Source of the DNA: Bacteroidales bacterium UBA3843
GTDB lineage: Bacteria > Bacteroidota > Bacteroidia > Bacteroidales > Paludibacteraceae
NCBI GenBank assembly: GCA_002392745.1
Contig: DGHR01000005.1
Coordinates: 121,207 to 146,801, forward strand
Direction of reading: 5' to 3'
Length of the DNA: 25,595 nucleotides
Shown: positions 6,210 to 14,458 of the stretch, one piece after another
Numbering within the stretch: position 1 is the stretch's first letter
Layout: each line of letters opens with the position of its first letter
Translations under genes and position numbers: made by a program
The notes under the pieces: generated by a model
What the model was told of the DNA's origin: nothing
The model's input: the letters and a program-made list of their open reading frames with translations, nothing else
The model's database searches: none

Positions 6210-7139
6210 ATGACCAGTGAAGAATTATTACAGAAGGTTCGGAAGATAGAGATAAAGACGCACGGTTTGAGTCGGAATATCTTCGCAGGCGAATACCACA
6301 GCCAGTTCAAAGGCCGTGGAATGGCGTTCAGCGAGGTTCGCGAGTACCAGCCGGGTGATGACGTCCGTTCGATAGACTGGAACGTGACCGCCCGCATGGC
6401 CCGACCGTACATCAAGATCTATGAAGAGGAACGCGAGTTAACAGTAATGTTGCTCGTGGATGTCAGCGGCAGCCGTAATTTCGGCACCATCAGTCAGATG
6501 AAACGCGACACCACGGCCGAAGTAGCTGCCACACTCGCTTTCTCGACCATAGAGAACAACGACAAAGTAGGTGTTATCTTCTTCTCTGACCAAGTGGAGA
6601 AATTCATCCCCCCCAAGAAAGGCAAGAGCCACGTACTGCATATCATCCGAGAGTTGCTGAGTTTCGAGCCGGAGCACACCGGCACCGATATCAATGCGGC
6701 TTTGGAGTTTCTGACGAACGCCCAGAAGCGGCGTTGCACAGCGTTTGTCATCAGCGATTTCATAACCCCACCCCGGGAGAGTTCTACGACCGTCCACTGG
6801 ACGCTCGATCGAGCGGAGCTCTTCACCCCACAAGGGAGGGGACATATAGACCCCGTAGTTATTGCGAGCAGGAAGCATGATCTGAATGTAATACAGATCT
6901 ACGACCGCCGCGATGAGGAGTTGCCGGATGTAGGGCTACTGAAGATACGCGATGCGGAAAGCGGCAAACGCGTATGGGTGGACACCTCGCTTGCCTCGAC
7001 CCGCAACGCATACGCCAAAGCATGGCAGACACAGCAAGCCGCGCTGGAGACACTCTTCAGCAAGACCGGCATCAACCATGTGAGCATGCGTACGGATGAA
7101 GACTACGTAAAAAAGCTGATGATGCTTTTTCACAATTAA
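6210..7139 (+). CDS. DUF58 / von Willebrand A-like protein of the bat cluster
   Basis: A 309-aa DUF58 protein. The family signature is seen in GRGMAFSEVREYQPGDDVRS followed by IDWNVTARMARPYIKIYEEE (residues about 36-75), then a vWA-like fold with VMLLVDVSGSRNFG (metal-site DxSxS, about 79-92) and AFVISDFI (about 178-186). The tail DLNVIQIYDRRDEELPDVGL is typical. It normally follows moxR and is thought to be a MoxR partner in the envelope. Oddity: residues about 185-214 (TPPRESSTTVHW, TPQGRGHI) replace the short loop expected before the DPVVIASRKHD helix. Their DNA contains CCCCACCCCGGG and CCCCACAAGGGAGGGG, that is, repeat-like sequence inserted in frame. The family usually has about 290 aa. 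Confidence 0.92.
   Translation: MTSEELLQKVRKIEIKTHGLSRNIFAGEYHSQFKGRGMAFSEVREYQPGDDVRSIDWNVTARMARPYIKIYEEERELTVMLLVDVSGSRNFGTISQMKRDTTAEVAATLAFSTIENNDKVGVIFFSDQVEKFIPPKKGKSHVLHIIRELLSFEPEHTGTDINAALEFLTNAQKRRCTAFVISDFITPPRESSTTVHWTLDRAELFTPQGRGHIDPVVIASRKHDLNVIQIYDRRDEELPDVGLLKIRDAESGKRVWVDTSLASTRNAYAKAWQTQQAALETLFSKTGINHVSMRTDEDYVKKLMMLFHN
6766..6850. repeat. In-frame repeat-like insertion in the DUF58 gene
   Basis: The segment starts with AACCCCACCCCGGGAG and ends with CACCCCACAAGGGAGGGGA. It holds the palindromic words GCTCGATCGAGC and GGAGCTC. It is about 84 bp, a multiple of three, and the frame is open through it. It is absent from the expected DUF58 core. Confidence 0.55.
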
Positions 7140-7189
7140 GAATTGAAAATTGAGAATTGAGAATTAATGTTCGCGCAATGATGCGCGAA
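7134..7189. repeat. AATTGAG heptamers and hairpin across a stop codon
   Basis: Five 7-bp units, AATTAAG, AATTGAA, AATTGAG, AATTGAG and AATTAAT (7134-7168), overlap the TAA stop of the DUF58 gene (7137-7139). A perfect hairpin TTCGCGCA-ATGA-TGCGCGAA follows (7170-7189), ten bases before the next start codon. Confidence 0.85.
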
Positions 7190-7198
7190 AAATGCACA

Positions 7199-8158
7199 AT
7201 GTTTAATATTTTATTAGCGATAGTAGTCAGTGCGAGTATCGACTCGACGACCCTGATGATAGGCGACCAGACGGATTTGCACCTGCAGGTGACGCACGAT
7301 GCGAACGAGCAGGTGGCATGGCCTTCGTTCGGCGAGACGCTACAGGAAGGGATAGAGATTGTGGACAAGACGATAGTGGACACGACTACCCTGCCCGACG
7401 GCCGTCTGCGTATGGACCAATACCTGACGCTGACCAGCTTCAAGGACTCGCTGTTCTCGATAGAGCCCATCGCCATCGCCAGCGGCGAGGATACTTTCTG
7501 GACCGACCCCATGGCGCTGAACATCATCCAGCCGTTTGAAGTGGACAGCAGTCTGGCCATCACGGACATCAAAGATATCGAGAAAGCCCCCATCTGGTGG
7601 TGGGGCATTTTCCGCTGGGTATTGCTGGCGTTGGCTGTGGTGCTGGCGTTTGCAGGCGCCTATTACGGTGTGATGTGGTATCGCAAACACCGCAAGCCCG
7701 AAGAGGAGCCCATCAACCCCGAGTTGCTGCGTCCGGCGGACGAAGTGGCATTGGAGAAACTGGATGAGATAAAGGCACAGAAGATATGGAAAGACGGGAA
7801 GGTGAAAGAATACCAGACCGAACTGACCGATGTCGTGCGCGAATATATCAGCCGTCGTTTTGATGTACAGAGTACAGAGAAGACCAGCGATGAGACGTTG
7901 CGAGAGATGGAGACCATCCTCGTGAAGGGACAAGGCGAAGTACGAAGGACAGATGTACGATGCACGAAGGAAGAGGGCAAATCCCTCTATGAGCGGCTGA
8001 AGAAGATGCTGCAGACAGCGGATTTGGTCAAGTTCGCCAAATGGCAGACCACTCCGGACGAGAACGAGCAGGCGCTCAGCACTGCCTATGATTTTGTGAA
8101 TGAGACAAAGGAAGTACAAAGTGACGATGTACAAAGTACGAAGGAGGAAGATTTATGA
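7199..8158 (+). CDS. Bat-cluster membrane protein with BatD-like N-terminal region
   Basis: A 319-aa protein from the ATG at 7199 (MFNILLAIVV...). The first methionine of the longer open frame lies upstream in heptamer/hairpin DNA, so I rejected it. A short hydrophobic N-terminus precedes an extracytoplasmic beta-rich part resembling the immunoglobulin-like start of BatD (IGDQTDLHLQVTHDANEQVA). A membrane segment follows at about residues 125-148 (WWWGIFRWVLLALAVVLAFA), then a cytoplasmic helical tail. Genes like this are usual between DUF58 and batA in Bacteroidetes and are of unknown role. Residues about 246-260 and the last 15 (VQSDDVQSTKEE) are coded by GTACAAAG/GTACGAAGG-type repeats. 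The stop overlaps the batA start (ATGA). Confidence 0.8.
   Translation: MFNILLAIVVSASIDSTTLMIGDQTDLHLQVTHDANEQVAWPSFGETLQEGIEIVDKTIVDTTTLPDGRLRMDQYLTLTSFKDSLFSIEPIAIASGEDTFWTDPMALNIIQPFEVDSSLAITDIKDIEKAPIWWWGIFRWVLLALAVVLAFAGAYYGVMWYRKHRKPEEEPINPELLRPADEVALEKLDEIKAQKIWKDGKVKEYQTELTDVVREYISRRFDVQSTEKTSDETLREMETILVKGQGEVRRTDVRCTKEEGKSLYERLKKMLQTADLVKFAKWQTTPDENEQALSTAYDFVNETKEVQSDDVQSTKEEDL
7935..8150. repeat. GTACGAAGG-type repeat words within the BatD-like gene
   Basis: There are two patches, GAAGTACGAAGGACAGATG plus GTACGATGCACGAAGGA (about 7938-7972), and GAAGTACAAAGTGACGATG plus GTACAAAGTACGAAGGA (about 8109-8150). The same words occur upstream of moxR, in the glycosylase gene and in the 23467-25248 regulator gene. 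Confidence 0.75.
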
Positions 8159-9141
8159 CATTTGCTAATCCGGGATATTTATTTCTGTTACTATTGCTGA
8201 TACCCGTCATCGGCTGGTATTTCTACGAGTTGCGCAAGTCAGACGCGAGCGTACAGATGTCAGACAGCCGTGTATTGGCCTCTCAGCCCAAGAGCCTGAG
8301 GATATGGCTGCTGCATGTGCCGTTTGTTTTGCGCGTAGGCGCTATCACGCTATTGGCTCTCGCCCTGGCGCGTCCGCAGTTGACCAACCGCTGGTCGTCG
8401 GAGAGTACCGAGGGAATTGACATTATGATGGCGCTGGACATCTCCGGCACAATGCTGGCCGAGGACCTGCGTCCGAACCGTCTGGAGGCCGCCAAACAAG
8501 TGGCTTCGGATTTTGTGATAGCCAGGCCAAACGACCAGATAGGTCTGGTGGTTTTCGCCGGAGAGAGTTTTACACAATGCCCTCTGACGACAGACCACGC
8601 CGTGCTCATCAACCTATTCAAATCCGTGGAATACGGGATGATTGAAGACGGAACGGCTATCGGTCTGGGACTGGCTAATGCGGTAAACCGCATGAAAGAC
8701 AGCCAGACCAAGTCGAAAGTAGTTATCTTGCTGACCGACGGTTCGAACAACCGCGGGGACATCGATCCGCAGACAGCGGCAGAGATAGCCCACAGCTTCG
8801 GCATCCGCGTCTATACGGTAGGCGTCGGCAGTTACGGTCAGACCCGTGTGCCCGTCCAGACCCCCATCGGACGGCAGTACGTGACGATGGACTCCGAGTT
8901 TGACGAAGGTACACTGCGCCGTATCGCAGAGACCACCGGAGGCCAGTATTTCCGTGCAACGGACAACAGCAGTCTGAAAAAGATTTACGAGCAGATAGAC
9001 CAGCTGGAGAAGACCAAACTGCGTGTGCGCGAGTACAGCAAGCATACGGAGAACTTCGCCCCCTTCCTGTACGCAGCCCTTGTCTGCCTGCTATTAGAAG
9101 TGATTTTGAGATATTTTGTGCTCCGCACAATAAGCAATTAA
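8155..9141 (+). CDS. batA: BatA, membrane-anchored von Willebrand A protein
   Basis: A 328-aa protein. Two N-terminal membrane segments (about 6-24 and 57-75, AITLLALALARPQ) precede a vWA domain. The MIDAS motif is DISGT (ALDISGTMLAED, where Thr replaces the last Ser of DxSxS and can still bind metal), and the Asp of LLTDGSNNRGD completes the site. A last membrane segment is near residues 302-323. This order and length are typical of BatA, a Bacteroides aerotolerance protein and inner-membrane partner of MoxR. It overlaps the upstream gene by 4 nt, and batB follows after 14 nt. Confidence 0.93.
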   Translation: MTFANPGYLFLLLLLIPVIGWYFYELRKSDASVQMSDSRVLASQPKSLRIWLLHVPFVLRVGAITLLALALARPQLTNRWSSESTEGIDIMMALDISGTMLAEDLRPNRLEAAKQVASDFVIARPNDQIGLVVFAGESFTQCPLTTDHAVLINLFKSVEYGMIEDGTAIGLGLANAVNRMKDSQTKSKVVILLTDGSNNRGDIDPQTAAEIAHSFGIRVYTVGVGSYGQTRVPVQTPIGRQYVTMDSEFDEGTLRRIAETTGGQYFRATDNSSLKKIYEQIDQLEKTKLRVREYSKHTENFAPFLYAALVCLLLEVILRYFVLRTISN

Positions 9142-9155
9142 GAGTTATAGTTATT

Positions 9156-10223
9156 ATGTTTAGGTTTGCAAATATAGAGGTTTTGTGGCTGCTGTCAACC
9201 ATACCGGCTTTCATAGTAGCCTATATATTACTGACGCGCCGCAAACGCCGCCAGTTGGAAGCGTTCGGTGACCCGGCGCTGGTGGAACAACTGATGCCCA
9301 ACGCCAGTCATGTTCGTCCCGCCGTGAAGTTCAGTATTCTGATGGTTGCACTGGCGTTGCTCATCATCGCTGCCGCACGTCCGCAGTTCGGTCAGTCGGA
9401 GCGTACAGAGAAACGCCAAGGTATCGAAGCAATTGTTGCGCTGGACATATCCAACTCGATGATGGCGGAAGATGTGGCGCCGAACCGTCTGGACCGCGCC
9501 AAACAGATGCTCAGCAAGCTGATGGACAACATGGTGGACGACAAAGTGGGTCTGGTGGTTTTCGCCGGTGACGCCTTTGTGCAACTGCCCATCACATGCG
9601 ACTACGTGTCGGCCAAGATGTTTCTGAACACCACCAAACCGGACCTAATCAAGACCCAGGGAACGGCTATCGGTCAGGCGCTGAGCACCTCTATTCGCTG
9701 CTTCGGCGCGATAGACGACCCGGACTCGCCGGTCAAGAACGATGTGAACCGCGCCATCATCCTCATCACAGACGGAGAGAACCACGAGGATGACGCCGTG
9801 GCCGTGGCACGACGCGCCAAAGAACTGGGCATACAGGTTTTAGTGGTCGGGATAGGCAAACCCGAAGGAAGTCCTATTCCTGTGCCAGGAACCAACAACT
9901 TCATCAAAGACAGGAGCGGCAACGTAGTGGTCAGCAAGCTGAACGAGGAGATGTGCCGCGAGATTGCCCAAGCCGGAGGTGGTATATATGTCCGCTGCGA
10001 CAACACCAATACCGCCACCCGTGCCATACAAAAACAACTGGACACACTGGCCACACAAGAAATTGAGACACAGGTCTATACCGACTACAACGAGCAGTTC
10101 CAGAGTTTTGCGCTAATGGTGTTGCTATTGCTTGTCATCGATTTCTTCATCTTCAACCGCAAGAACAAGACTCTGAGCCGGTTGGATATATTCGGAGAGT
10201 CAAGAGTCAGAAATCAAGAATAA
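9156..10223 (+). CDS. batB: BatB, membrane-anchored von Willebrand A protein
   Basis: A 355-aa paralogue of BatA. The N-terminal membrane segments are at about 5-24 and 56-73 (ILMVALALLIIAAARPQFGQ). The vWA domain has the MIDAS motif DISNS (ALDISNSMMAEDVAPNRLD), then KVGLVVFAGDAFVQLPIT and the LITDGENHEDDA loop. The C-terminal membrane segment is at about 310-330 (FALMVLLLLVIDFFIF). It likely forms a complex with BatA and the TPR protein BatC, as known for the Bat family. The start ATG is 14 nt after batA, and the gap to batC is 13 nt. Confidence 0.95.
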   Translation: MFRFANIEVLWLLSTIPAFIVAYILLTRRKRRQLEAFGDPALVEQLMPNASHVRPAVKFSILMVALALLIIAAARPQFGQSERTEKRQGIEAIVALDISNSMMAEDVAPNRLDRAKQMLSKLMDNMVDDKVGLVVFAGDAFVQLPITCDYVSAKMFLNTTKPDLIKTQGTAIGQALSTSIRCFGAIDDPDSPVKNDVNRAIILITDGENHEDDAVAVARRAKELGIQVLVVGIGKPEGSPIPVPGTNNFIKDRSGNVVVSKLNEEMCREIAQAGGGIYVRCDNTNTATRAIQKQLDTLATQEIETQVYTDYNEQFQSFALMVLLLLVIDFFIFNRKNKTLSRLDIFGESRVRNQE

Positions 10224-10236
10224 GGACCGATTCATT

Positions 10237-10938
10237 ATGAAGAAAATAGTATTTATACTTTGTATCTTAGGCATTGTTCCCCTGTCAGTTTCTGCACAGC
10301 GGGAGGCGGGCGATGTACGCCGCGGCAACCGGCAGTACAGGAGTCAGGAATATGAGAAAGCGGAGATAAACTACCGCCGTGCCATTGATACCAACCGCGA
10401 CAGTTACGAGGCGCATTACAACCTGGGCGACGCCCTCTTCAAACAAGACAAATACGAGGAGGCACAGAACGAGTTCACCGCAGCCGCCAAGATGCTGGAC
10501 CCCAAGAAAGACAAGGAACGCACCGCCAAGGTGATGCACAACATCGGCAACTGCGCCTTTGCCCGACAGCAGTACCAACAAGCCGTAGCGGCCTATCAGG
10601 CTTCGCTCCGCGCCAACCCGAAAGACGATGACACACGGTACAACATGGTGAAAGCAATGGAAATGTTGCAGCAACAACAGCAACAACAGCAACAACAGCA
10701 GCAACAAAACCAAGACCAGCAGCAACAGCAGAACCAAGAACAACAGCAACAGCAGGAACAGAACCAGGACCAACAAGAGCAACAACAAGAGCAGCAACAG
10801 CAAGAACAGAACGAAGACCGGATGGACAAAGAAACGGCGGAACAGATTTTGCAGGCTCTGGAACAAGACGAACAAGACACACAGGAGAAAATGCAGCGGC
10901 AGCAAGGCAAGAAACGCCGCGTAGAAAAAGAATGGTAA
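10237..10938 (+). CDS. batC: BatC, secreted TPR protein with Gln-rich tail
   Basis: A 233-aa protein. A signal peptide ends near SVSAQ (residue 21). About three TPR units follow (GNRQYRSQEYEKAEINYRRA; AHYNLGDALFKQDKYEEAQN; HNIGNCAFARQQYQQAVAAY). A Gln/Glu/Asn-rich tract spans residues about 143-190, and a basic tail ends in VEKEW, like other BatC proteins. The TPRs probably dock BatA, BatB or BatE in the periplasm. The tract is coded by CAA/CAG repeats (10663-10815) and could vary in length. A 118-nt gap separates it from batD. Confidence 0.93.
   Translation: MKKIVFILCILGIVPLSVSAQREAGDVRRGNRQYRSQEYEKAEINYRRAIDTNRDSYEAHYNLGDALFKQDKYEEAQNEFTAAAKMLDPKKDKERTAKVMHNIGNCAFARQQYQQAVAAYQASLRANPKDDDTRYNMVKAMEMLQQQQQQQQQQQQQNQDQQQQQNQEQQQQQEQNQDQQEQQQEQQQQEQNEDRMDKETAEQILQALEQDEQDTQEKMQRQQGKKRRVEKEW
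10663..10815. repeat. CAA/CAG microsatellite encoding poly-Gln in batC
   Basis: The run is mostly CAA and CAG codons with a few GAA, GAC and AAC. It encodes one stretch of 13 Gln and later stretches of 3-5 Gln. All changes by whole codons would keep the frame. Confidence 0.95.
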
Positions 10939-11056
10939 TAAATTTGCTTTTTCTTGGAAACTTAATTTTTTCGGTTTGTTCATTATGCCCGCATAACTCC
11001 CTTACCGAAGAAACCAAAATTTCACAAGAACAATTCAAATTTAGAAAACACAGTAT

Positions 11057-12922
11057 ATGAAAAAATTATTAGCAATAGTATTATCCCTTATCAGTTTGTC
11101 GGTTTATGCCGACGAGGTGGTATTCAAGGCGCAAGCACCGGCGCAGGTGATAGTAGGCCGGCCATTCCAGTTGACCTATAGCGTCAACCAGCGCAGCCGT
11201 GACCTGCGCGCCCCGGAGTTCAGCGATTTTGACGTGTTGGCCGGACCATACACATCGACGAGTAGCAGCACATCGTTCGTCAACGGACACCGCAGTTCGT
11301 CGTTCACCCAGACCTACACGTACACCCTGATGGCACAACGCGCCGGCTCGTTCACCATCGGTCCGGCTTCCATTCGCGTGGACGGAGACAACTACCAGTC
11401 CAATGGTGTGCGTATCACGGTTCTTCCGGAGGATGAGGAACCGGCTCAGGCGAACCAGCCACAAGCGGGTTCAGGAGCGCAAAGTTCACAGAGCAGACAG
11501 AGCAGCCAAAGCAGCCAGAGTAATGTCAGTTCGGAGAACCTGTTTGTCCGCACCATAGCCTCCAAGACACGCGTGCACGAGCAGGAGGCGCTGATGATAA
11601 GTTACAAACTCTATTTTGCGAACGTGGATGTCGCGCAACTGACTAACAACACCAAACTGCCGGAGTTCACCGGATTCCTGAAACAGGAGATGGAGCAAGG
11701 CGAGATACAGACACAACTGGAGCACTACAACGGACGCAATTACCAGACCGCCGTGCTCTATCGTACCATCCTCTACCCGCAACATTCCGGGGACATTAAA
11801 ATCGACCCTGCGAATTTCGAAGCGGTACTGCGCGTGCAGACCCAACAACAGGTACGCAGTATTTTCGACAATTTCTTCGCCAGCTACACCAACGTCACAC
11901 GCATGCTGACAGCCCCTGGCGTTACCATTCATGTCAATCCGCTGCCTGCCGGCAAACCGGCTGCTTTCTCCGGTGCCGTAGGACGGTTCAGCATGACGCC
12001 ATCCATCTCGCAAAACGAGTTGCAGGCAAACGATGCCATTACTATCAAGATAGACATCACCGGCGCTGGCAACATGAAGCTGATTAAGACTCCGGCGGTG
12101 GACTGGCCTGAAGGATTCGAACCATACGATCCGAAAGTAACCAATAATTTCAACACCACCACTGCGGGTGTCAGCGGCACAAAATCCATTGAGTATCTGG
12201 CGATTGCACGCAGCGCAGGCGACTATACGATTCCGCCTGTCAGCTTCAGTTATTTCGACATTGAGGACAAACAATACCGCACGCTCTCGACACCCGAATA
12301 TACCGTTCATGTCAAACGCGGAGCAGGTGCGGCAAACGGCACCCAAGCCGCAGAAGCGCCCGTGATTGCATACACCCAAAAGGAGGATATCAAACAGTTG
12401 GGAAGCGACATCCGCTATATTGACACCAAGCCGCTGGGTAACGGCGAGAGGATGAAGGTAAAAAGTGCCAAGTGGAGCACCCGATACCTATGGTTGTGGT
12501 ACGCGATGCCGGCGCTGGTGGCTCTGCTTCTTCTGATTGTCCTGCGCAAACAAATCCGCGAGAATGCCGATGTGGCGCGGGTTCGGTACAAACGTGCCAA
12601 CAAGGTGGCACAACGCCGCCTGAAAGCAGCCGCAGCAGCACTCAAAGCCAATGACAGCGACCGGTTCTATCAAGAGATTGAACGTGCGGCATGGCTATAT
12701 CTCAGCGACCGTCTGTCTATTCCGACAGCCGAACTCAACAAGGACAACATCACTACCCTGCTCCGCCAGAAAGGCGTCAGCGACGAACTGATCGCTCAGG
12801 TCAACCACGTGCTCTCTACAGCCGAGTTCGCACGCTATGCACCTGCAACAGACCATGCGATGGATGACCTCTACCGCGACACAACACAATTGATTAACAA
12901 TCTGGAAGAACAAAAGATATGA
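11057..12922 (+). CDS. batD: BatD, membrane protein with tandem extracytoplasmic beta domains
   Basis: A 621-aa protein. The signal peptide is MKKLLAIVLSLISLSVYA. The oxygen-tolerance/BatD beta domain begins DEVVFKAQAPAQVIVGRPFQ, and a Ser/Gln linker at about 140-157 (SSQSRQSSQSSQSN) leads into further beta domains. A membrane segment at about 475-495 (LWLWYAMPALVALLLLIVLR) leads to a cytoplasmic helical tail. Length and order are typical of Bacteroidetes BatD. It is predicted to be anchored in the inner membrane and to work with BatA, BatB and BatC. Its stop overlaps the batE start (ATGA, 12919-12922). The gap upstream (10939-11056) shows no clear promoter. Confidence 0.94.
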   Translation: MKKLLAIVLSLISLSVYADEVVFKAQAPAQVIVGRPFQLTYSVNQRSRDLRAPEFSDFDVLAGPYTSTSSSTSFVNGHRSSSFTQTYTYTLMAQRAGSFTIGPASIRVDGDNYQSNGVRITVLPEDEEPAQANQPQAGSGAQSSQSRQSSQSSQSNVSSENLFVRTIASKTRVHEQEALMISYKLYFANVDVAQLTNNTKLPEFTGFLKQEMEQGEIQTQLEHYNGRNYQTAVLYRTILYPQHSGDIKIDPANFEAVLRVQTQQQVRSIFDNFFASYTNVTRMLTAPGVTIHVNPLPAGKPAAFSGAVGRFSMTPSISQNELQANDAITIKIDITGAGNMKLIKTPAVDWPEGFEPYDPKVTNNFNTTTAGVSGTKSIEYLAIARSAGDYTIPPVSFSYFDIEDKQYRTLSTPEYTVHVKRGAGAANGTQAAEAPVIAYTQKEDIKQLGSDIRYIDTKPLGNGERMKVKSAKWSTRYLWLWYAMPALVALLLLIVLRKQIRENADVARVRYKRANKVAQRRLKAAAAALKANDSDRFYQEIERAAWLYLSDRLSIPTAELNKDNITTLLRQKGVSDELIAQVNHVLSTAEFARYAPATDHAMDDLYRDTTQLINNLEEQKI

Positions 12923-13689
12923 AAGTAATGGTTAAAGGTTATAGATTTCTGACCGTTCTGGCAGCCTGTCTCTTCTGCGCAGCAGGTTATGCGCAGACCG
13001 CTTTTGAGCAGGCCAATGCGGCGTATGCCGAGGGGCGGTATGCCGAGGCTGCAACACTATACTCCGAGTTGATAGACCAGCAGGGACTGGACTCGCGTTC
13101 GATGGCCACGCTCTATTACAACCTGGGCAACGCGCAGTTCAAACAGGGCGAGTTAGCACAATCCATCTTGGCCTACGAGCGTGCTTTGCGGATGCAGCCG
13201 TCACATCGCGAGGCCAGACACAACCTCCGTTTTGCCCAGTCTCGTATTACGGACAATATTCCCGAACAGGATTTCTTTGTCTCCACATGGGCACGCGCGG
13301 TGCGCAACAGCCTGAGTGAACCGACTTGGTGGATGGTATCCGTGGGTCTGTGGCTGCTGACCCTCTGCGCGATAATATTGTTCCTCTTGGGCCGCACTAC
13401 CTGGCTGCGCAAGACGGCTTTCCATATAGCATGGCTGGCATTGCTCTTCGCCCTCATAGCGGGCTGCAACGCCTACTCACTGAACCGACGCGATGCGCTA
13501 CGGGCAGAGGCTGTTATCACACAAGGAGTAGTGAACGCCAAAGCATCTCCGGACCGCTCCGGCACGGACCTCTTTACGCTCCACGAGGGAACGAAAGTGA
13601 CCATCCGGGAAACTATCGGAGAATGGGCCAACGTGCGAGTGGGAAACTACGAAGGATGGGTACGGCTCCAGAACCTGGAACGTATCTAA
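12919..13689 (+). CDS. batE: BatE, TPR and SH3-like membrane protein
   Basis: A 256-aa protein. A signal peptide ends near GYAQ (residue about 26). TPR repeats follow (AFEQANAAYAEGRYAEAATL; LYYNLGNAQFKQGELAQSIL). Two membrane segments lie at about 140-160 and 172-190. The C-terminal bacterial SH3-like domain reads VITQGVVNAKASPDRSGTDL, then FTLHEGTKVTIRE and WANVRVGNYEGWVRLQNLE. This order is that of Bacteroidetes BatE. It is the last gene of the bat operon and ends 13 nt from the convergent ABC ATPase gene. The likely transcription terminator lies at 13733-13762, inside that neighbour. Confidence 0.93.
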   Translation: MKVMVKGYRFLTVLAACLFCAAGYAQTAFEQANAAYAEGRYAEAATLYSELIDQQGLDSRSMATLYYNLGNAQFKQGELAQSILAYERALRMQPSHREARHNLRFAQSRITDNIPEQDFFVSTWARAVRNSLSEPTWWMVSVGLWLLTLCAIILFLLGRTTWLRKTAFHIAWLALLFALIAGCNAYSLNRRDALRAEAVITQGVVNAKASPDRSGTDLFTLHEGTKVTIRETIGEWANVRVGNYEGWVRLQNLERI

Positions 13690-13702
13690 AAGAGATGTCA
13701 GA

Positions 13703-14458
13703 CTAACCTAATGGATTGAAGATATCCATACCAAAAGCGGATGTAAAAGCGTCCGCTTTTTTCAGCTCTTCAGCGGTACCGAGCTGTATTCCTTTCCCGG
13801 GAGTCATCAGCAATATACGGTCGCTCAAGGCGAGAGCCAGATCCAGTTCGTGGGTGGAAATCAATATGGTTTTCCCCTGCTCGTGCGCCAACTGCCGCAG
13901 CAGGCGGAGCACCAGTATCCGGTGGGGCAGGTCCAGATGCGCCGTGGGCTCATCCAACAGGATGACGGGCGTCTGTTGCGTCAGTGCTTTGGCAATCAAG
14001 ATACGCTGTTTCTCGCCGTCAGAATGGGCATTGAAAAAGGACCGCTCAATGGACGGGGACGGAGGAAAACCCACTTGACGGAGCGAGTCGGCAATTATCT
14101 CTTCGTCCGCAGCAGTCAGCCCGCCCAGAAAGGAGGTATAGGGGTATCGTCCCATCGCCACAACGTCGTGCACCGTCGTGTTTTCCATACTCAGCCGTTC
14201 GGTCAATACCAGTGCAATCGCTTTTTGGCTTTCGGCTTTCGATGTCTGACTGGCGATTCTGTATTCCCCTCCCAACGCAGGCTGCAGACCGGCTATCGTG
14301 CGCAGCAACGTGGATTTGCCGCAGCCGTTCGGTCCCAGCATGCAGACCATCTCGCCCGCTCGCAGGGTGAAATCCAAATCGGCCTGTACTATGTATTCTG
14401 TATTATGTACCCAATAACCGATGGTCAGTTTATTCGTAGAAATAGATTCGTTGTACAC
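13703..14458 (-). CDS. ABC transporter ATPase, FecE/BtuD type
   Basis: A 251-aa ATP-binding subunit. Walker A is GPNGCGKST (residues 42-50), the signature motif is the variant HSDGEKQR (about 145-152), Walker B is VILLDEPTAHLDL (about 163-175), and the H-loop is ISTHELD. The sequence is nearest to the iron-siderophore, haem or cobalamin import ATPases. No permease or binding-protein gene lies beside it here, so the substrate cannot be read from context. The start overlaps the end of murF-alr by 29 nt, so the two are probably cotranscribed. Confidence 0.9.
   Translation of the reverse strand: MYNESISTNKLTIGYWVHNTEYIVQADLDFTLRAGEMVCMLGPNGCGKSTLLRTIAGLQPALGGEYRIASQTSKAESQKAIALVLTERLSMENTTVHDVVAMGRYPYTSFLGGLTAADEEIIADSLRQVGFPPSPSIERSFFNAHSDGEKQRILIAKALTQQTPVILLDEPTAHLDLPHRILVLRLLRQLAHEQGKTILISTHELDLALALSDRILLMTPGKGIQLGTAEELKKADAFTSAFGMDIFNPLG
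13733..13762 (+). terminator. Rho-independent terminator of the bat operon
   Basis: AAAAGCGGA (13733-13741) pairs perfectly with TCCGCTTTT (13752-13760) around a 10-nt loop and is followed by further T (TTTTTT, 13757-13762). It lies 43 nt after the batE stop, inside the 3' end of the convergent ATPase gene, where it encodes part of KKADAFTSAF. Confidence 0.75.

Noticed and set aside
10285..10983. Long minus-strand open frame opposite batC
   Set aside because: A Leu-rich shadow of the CAA/CAG tract; batC has a signal peptide, TPRs and the family tail.
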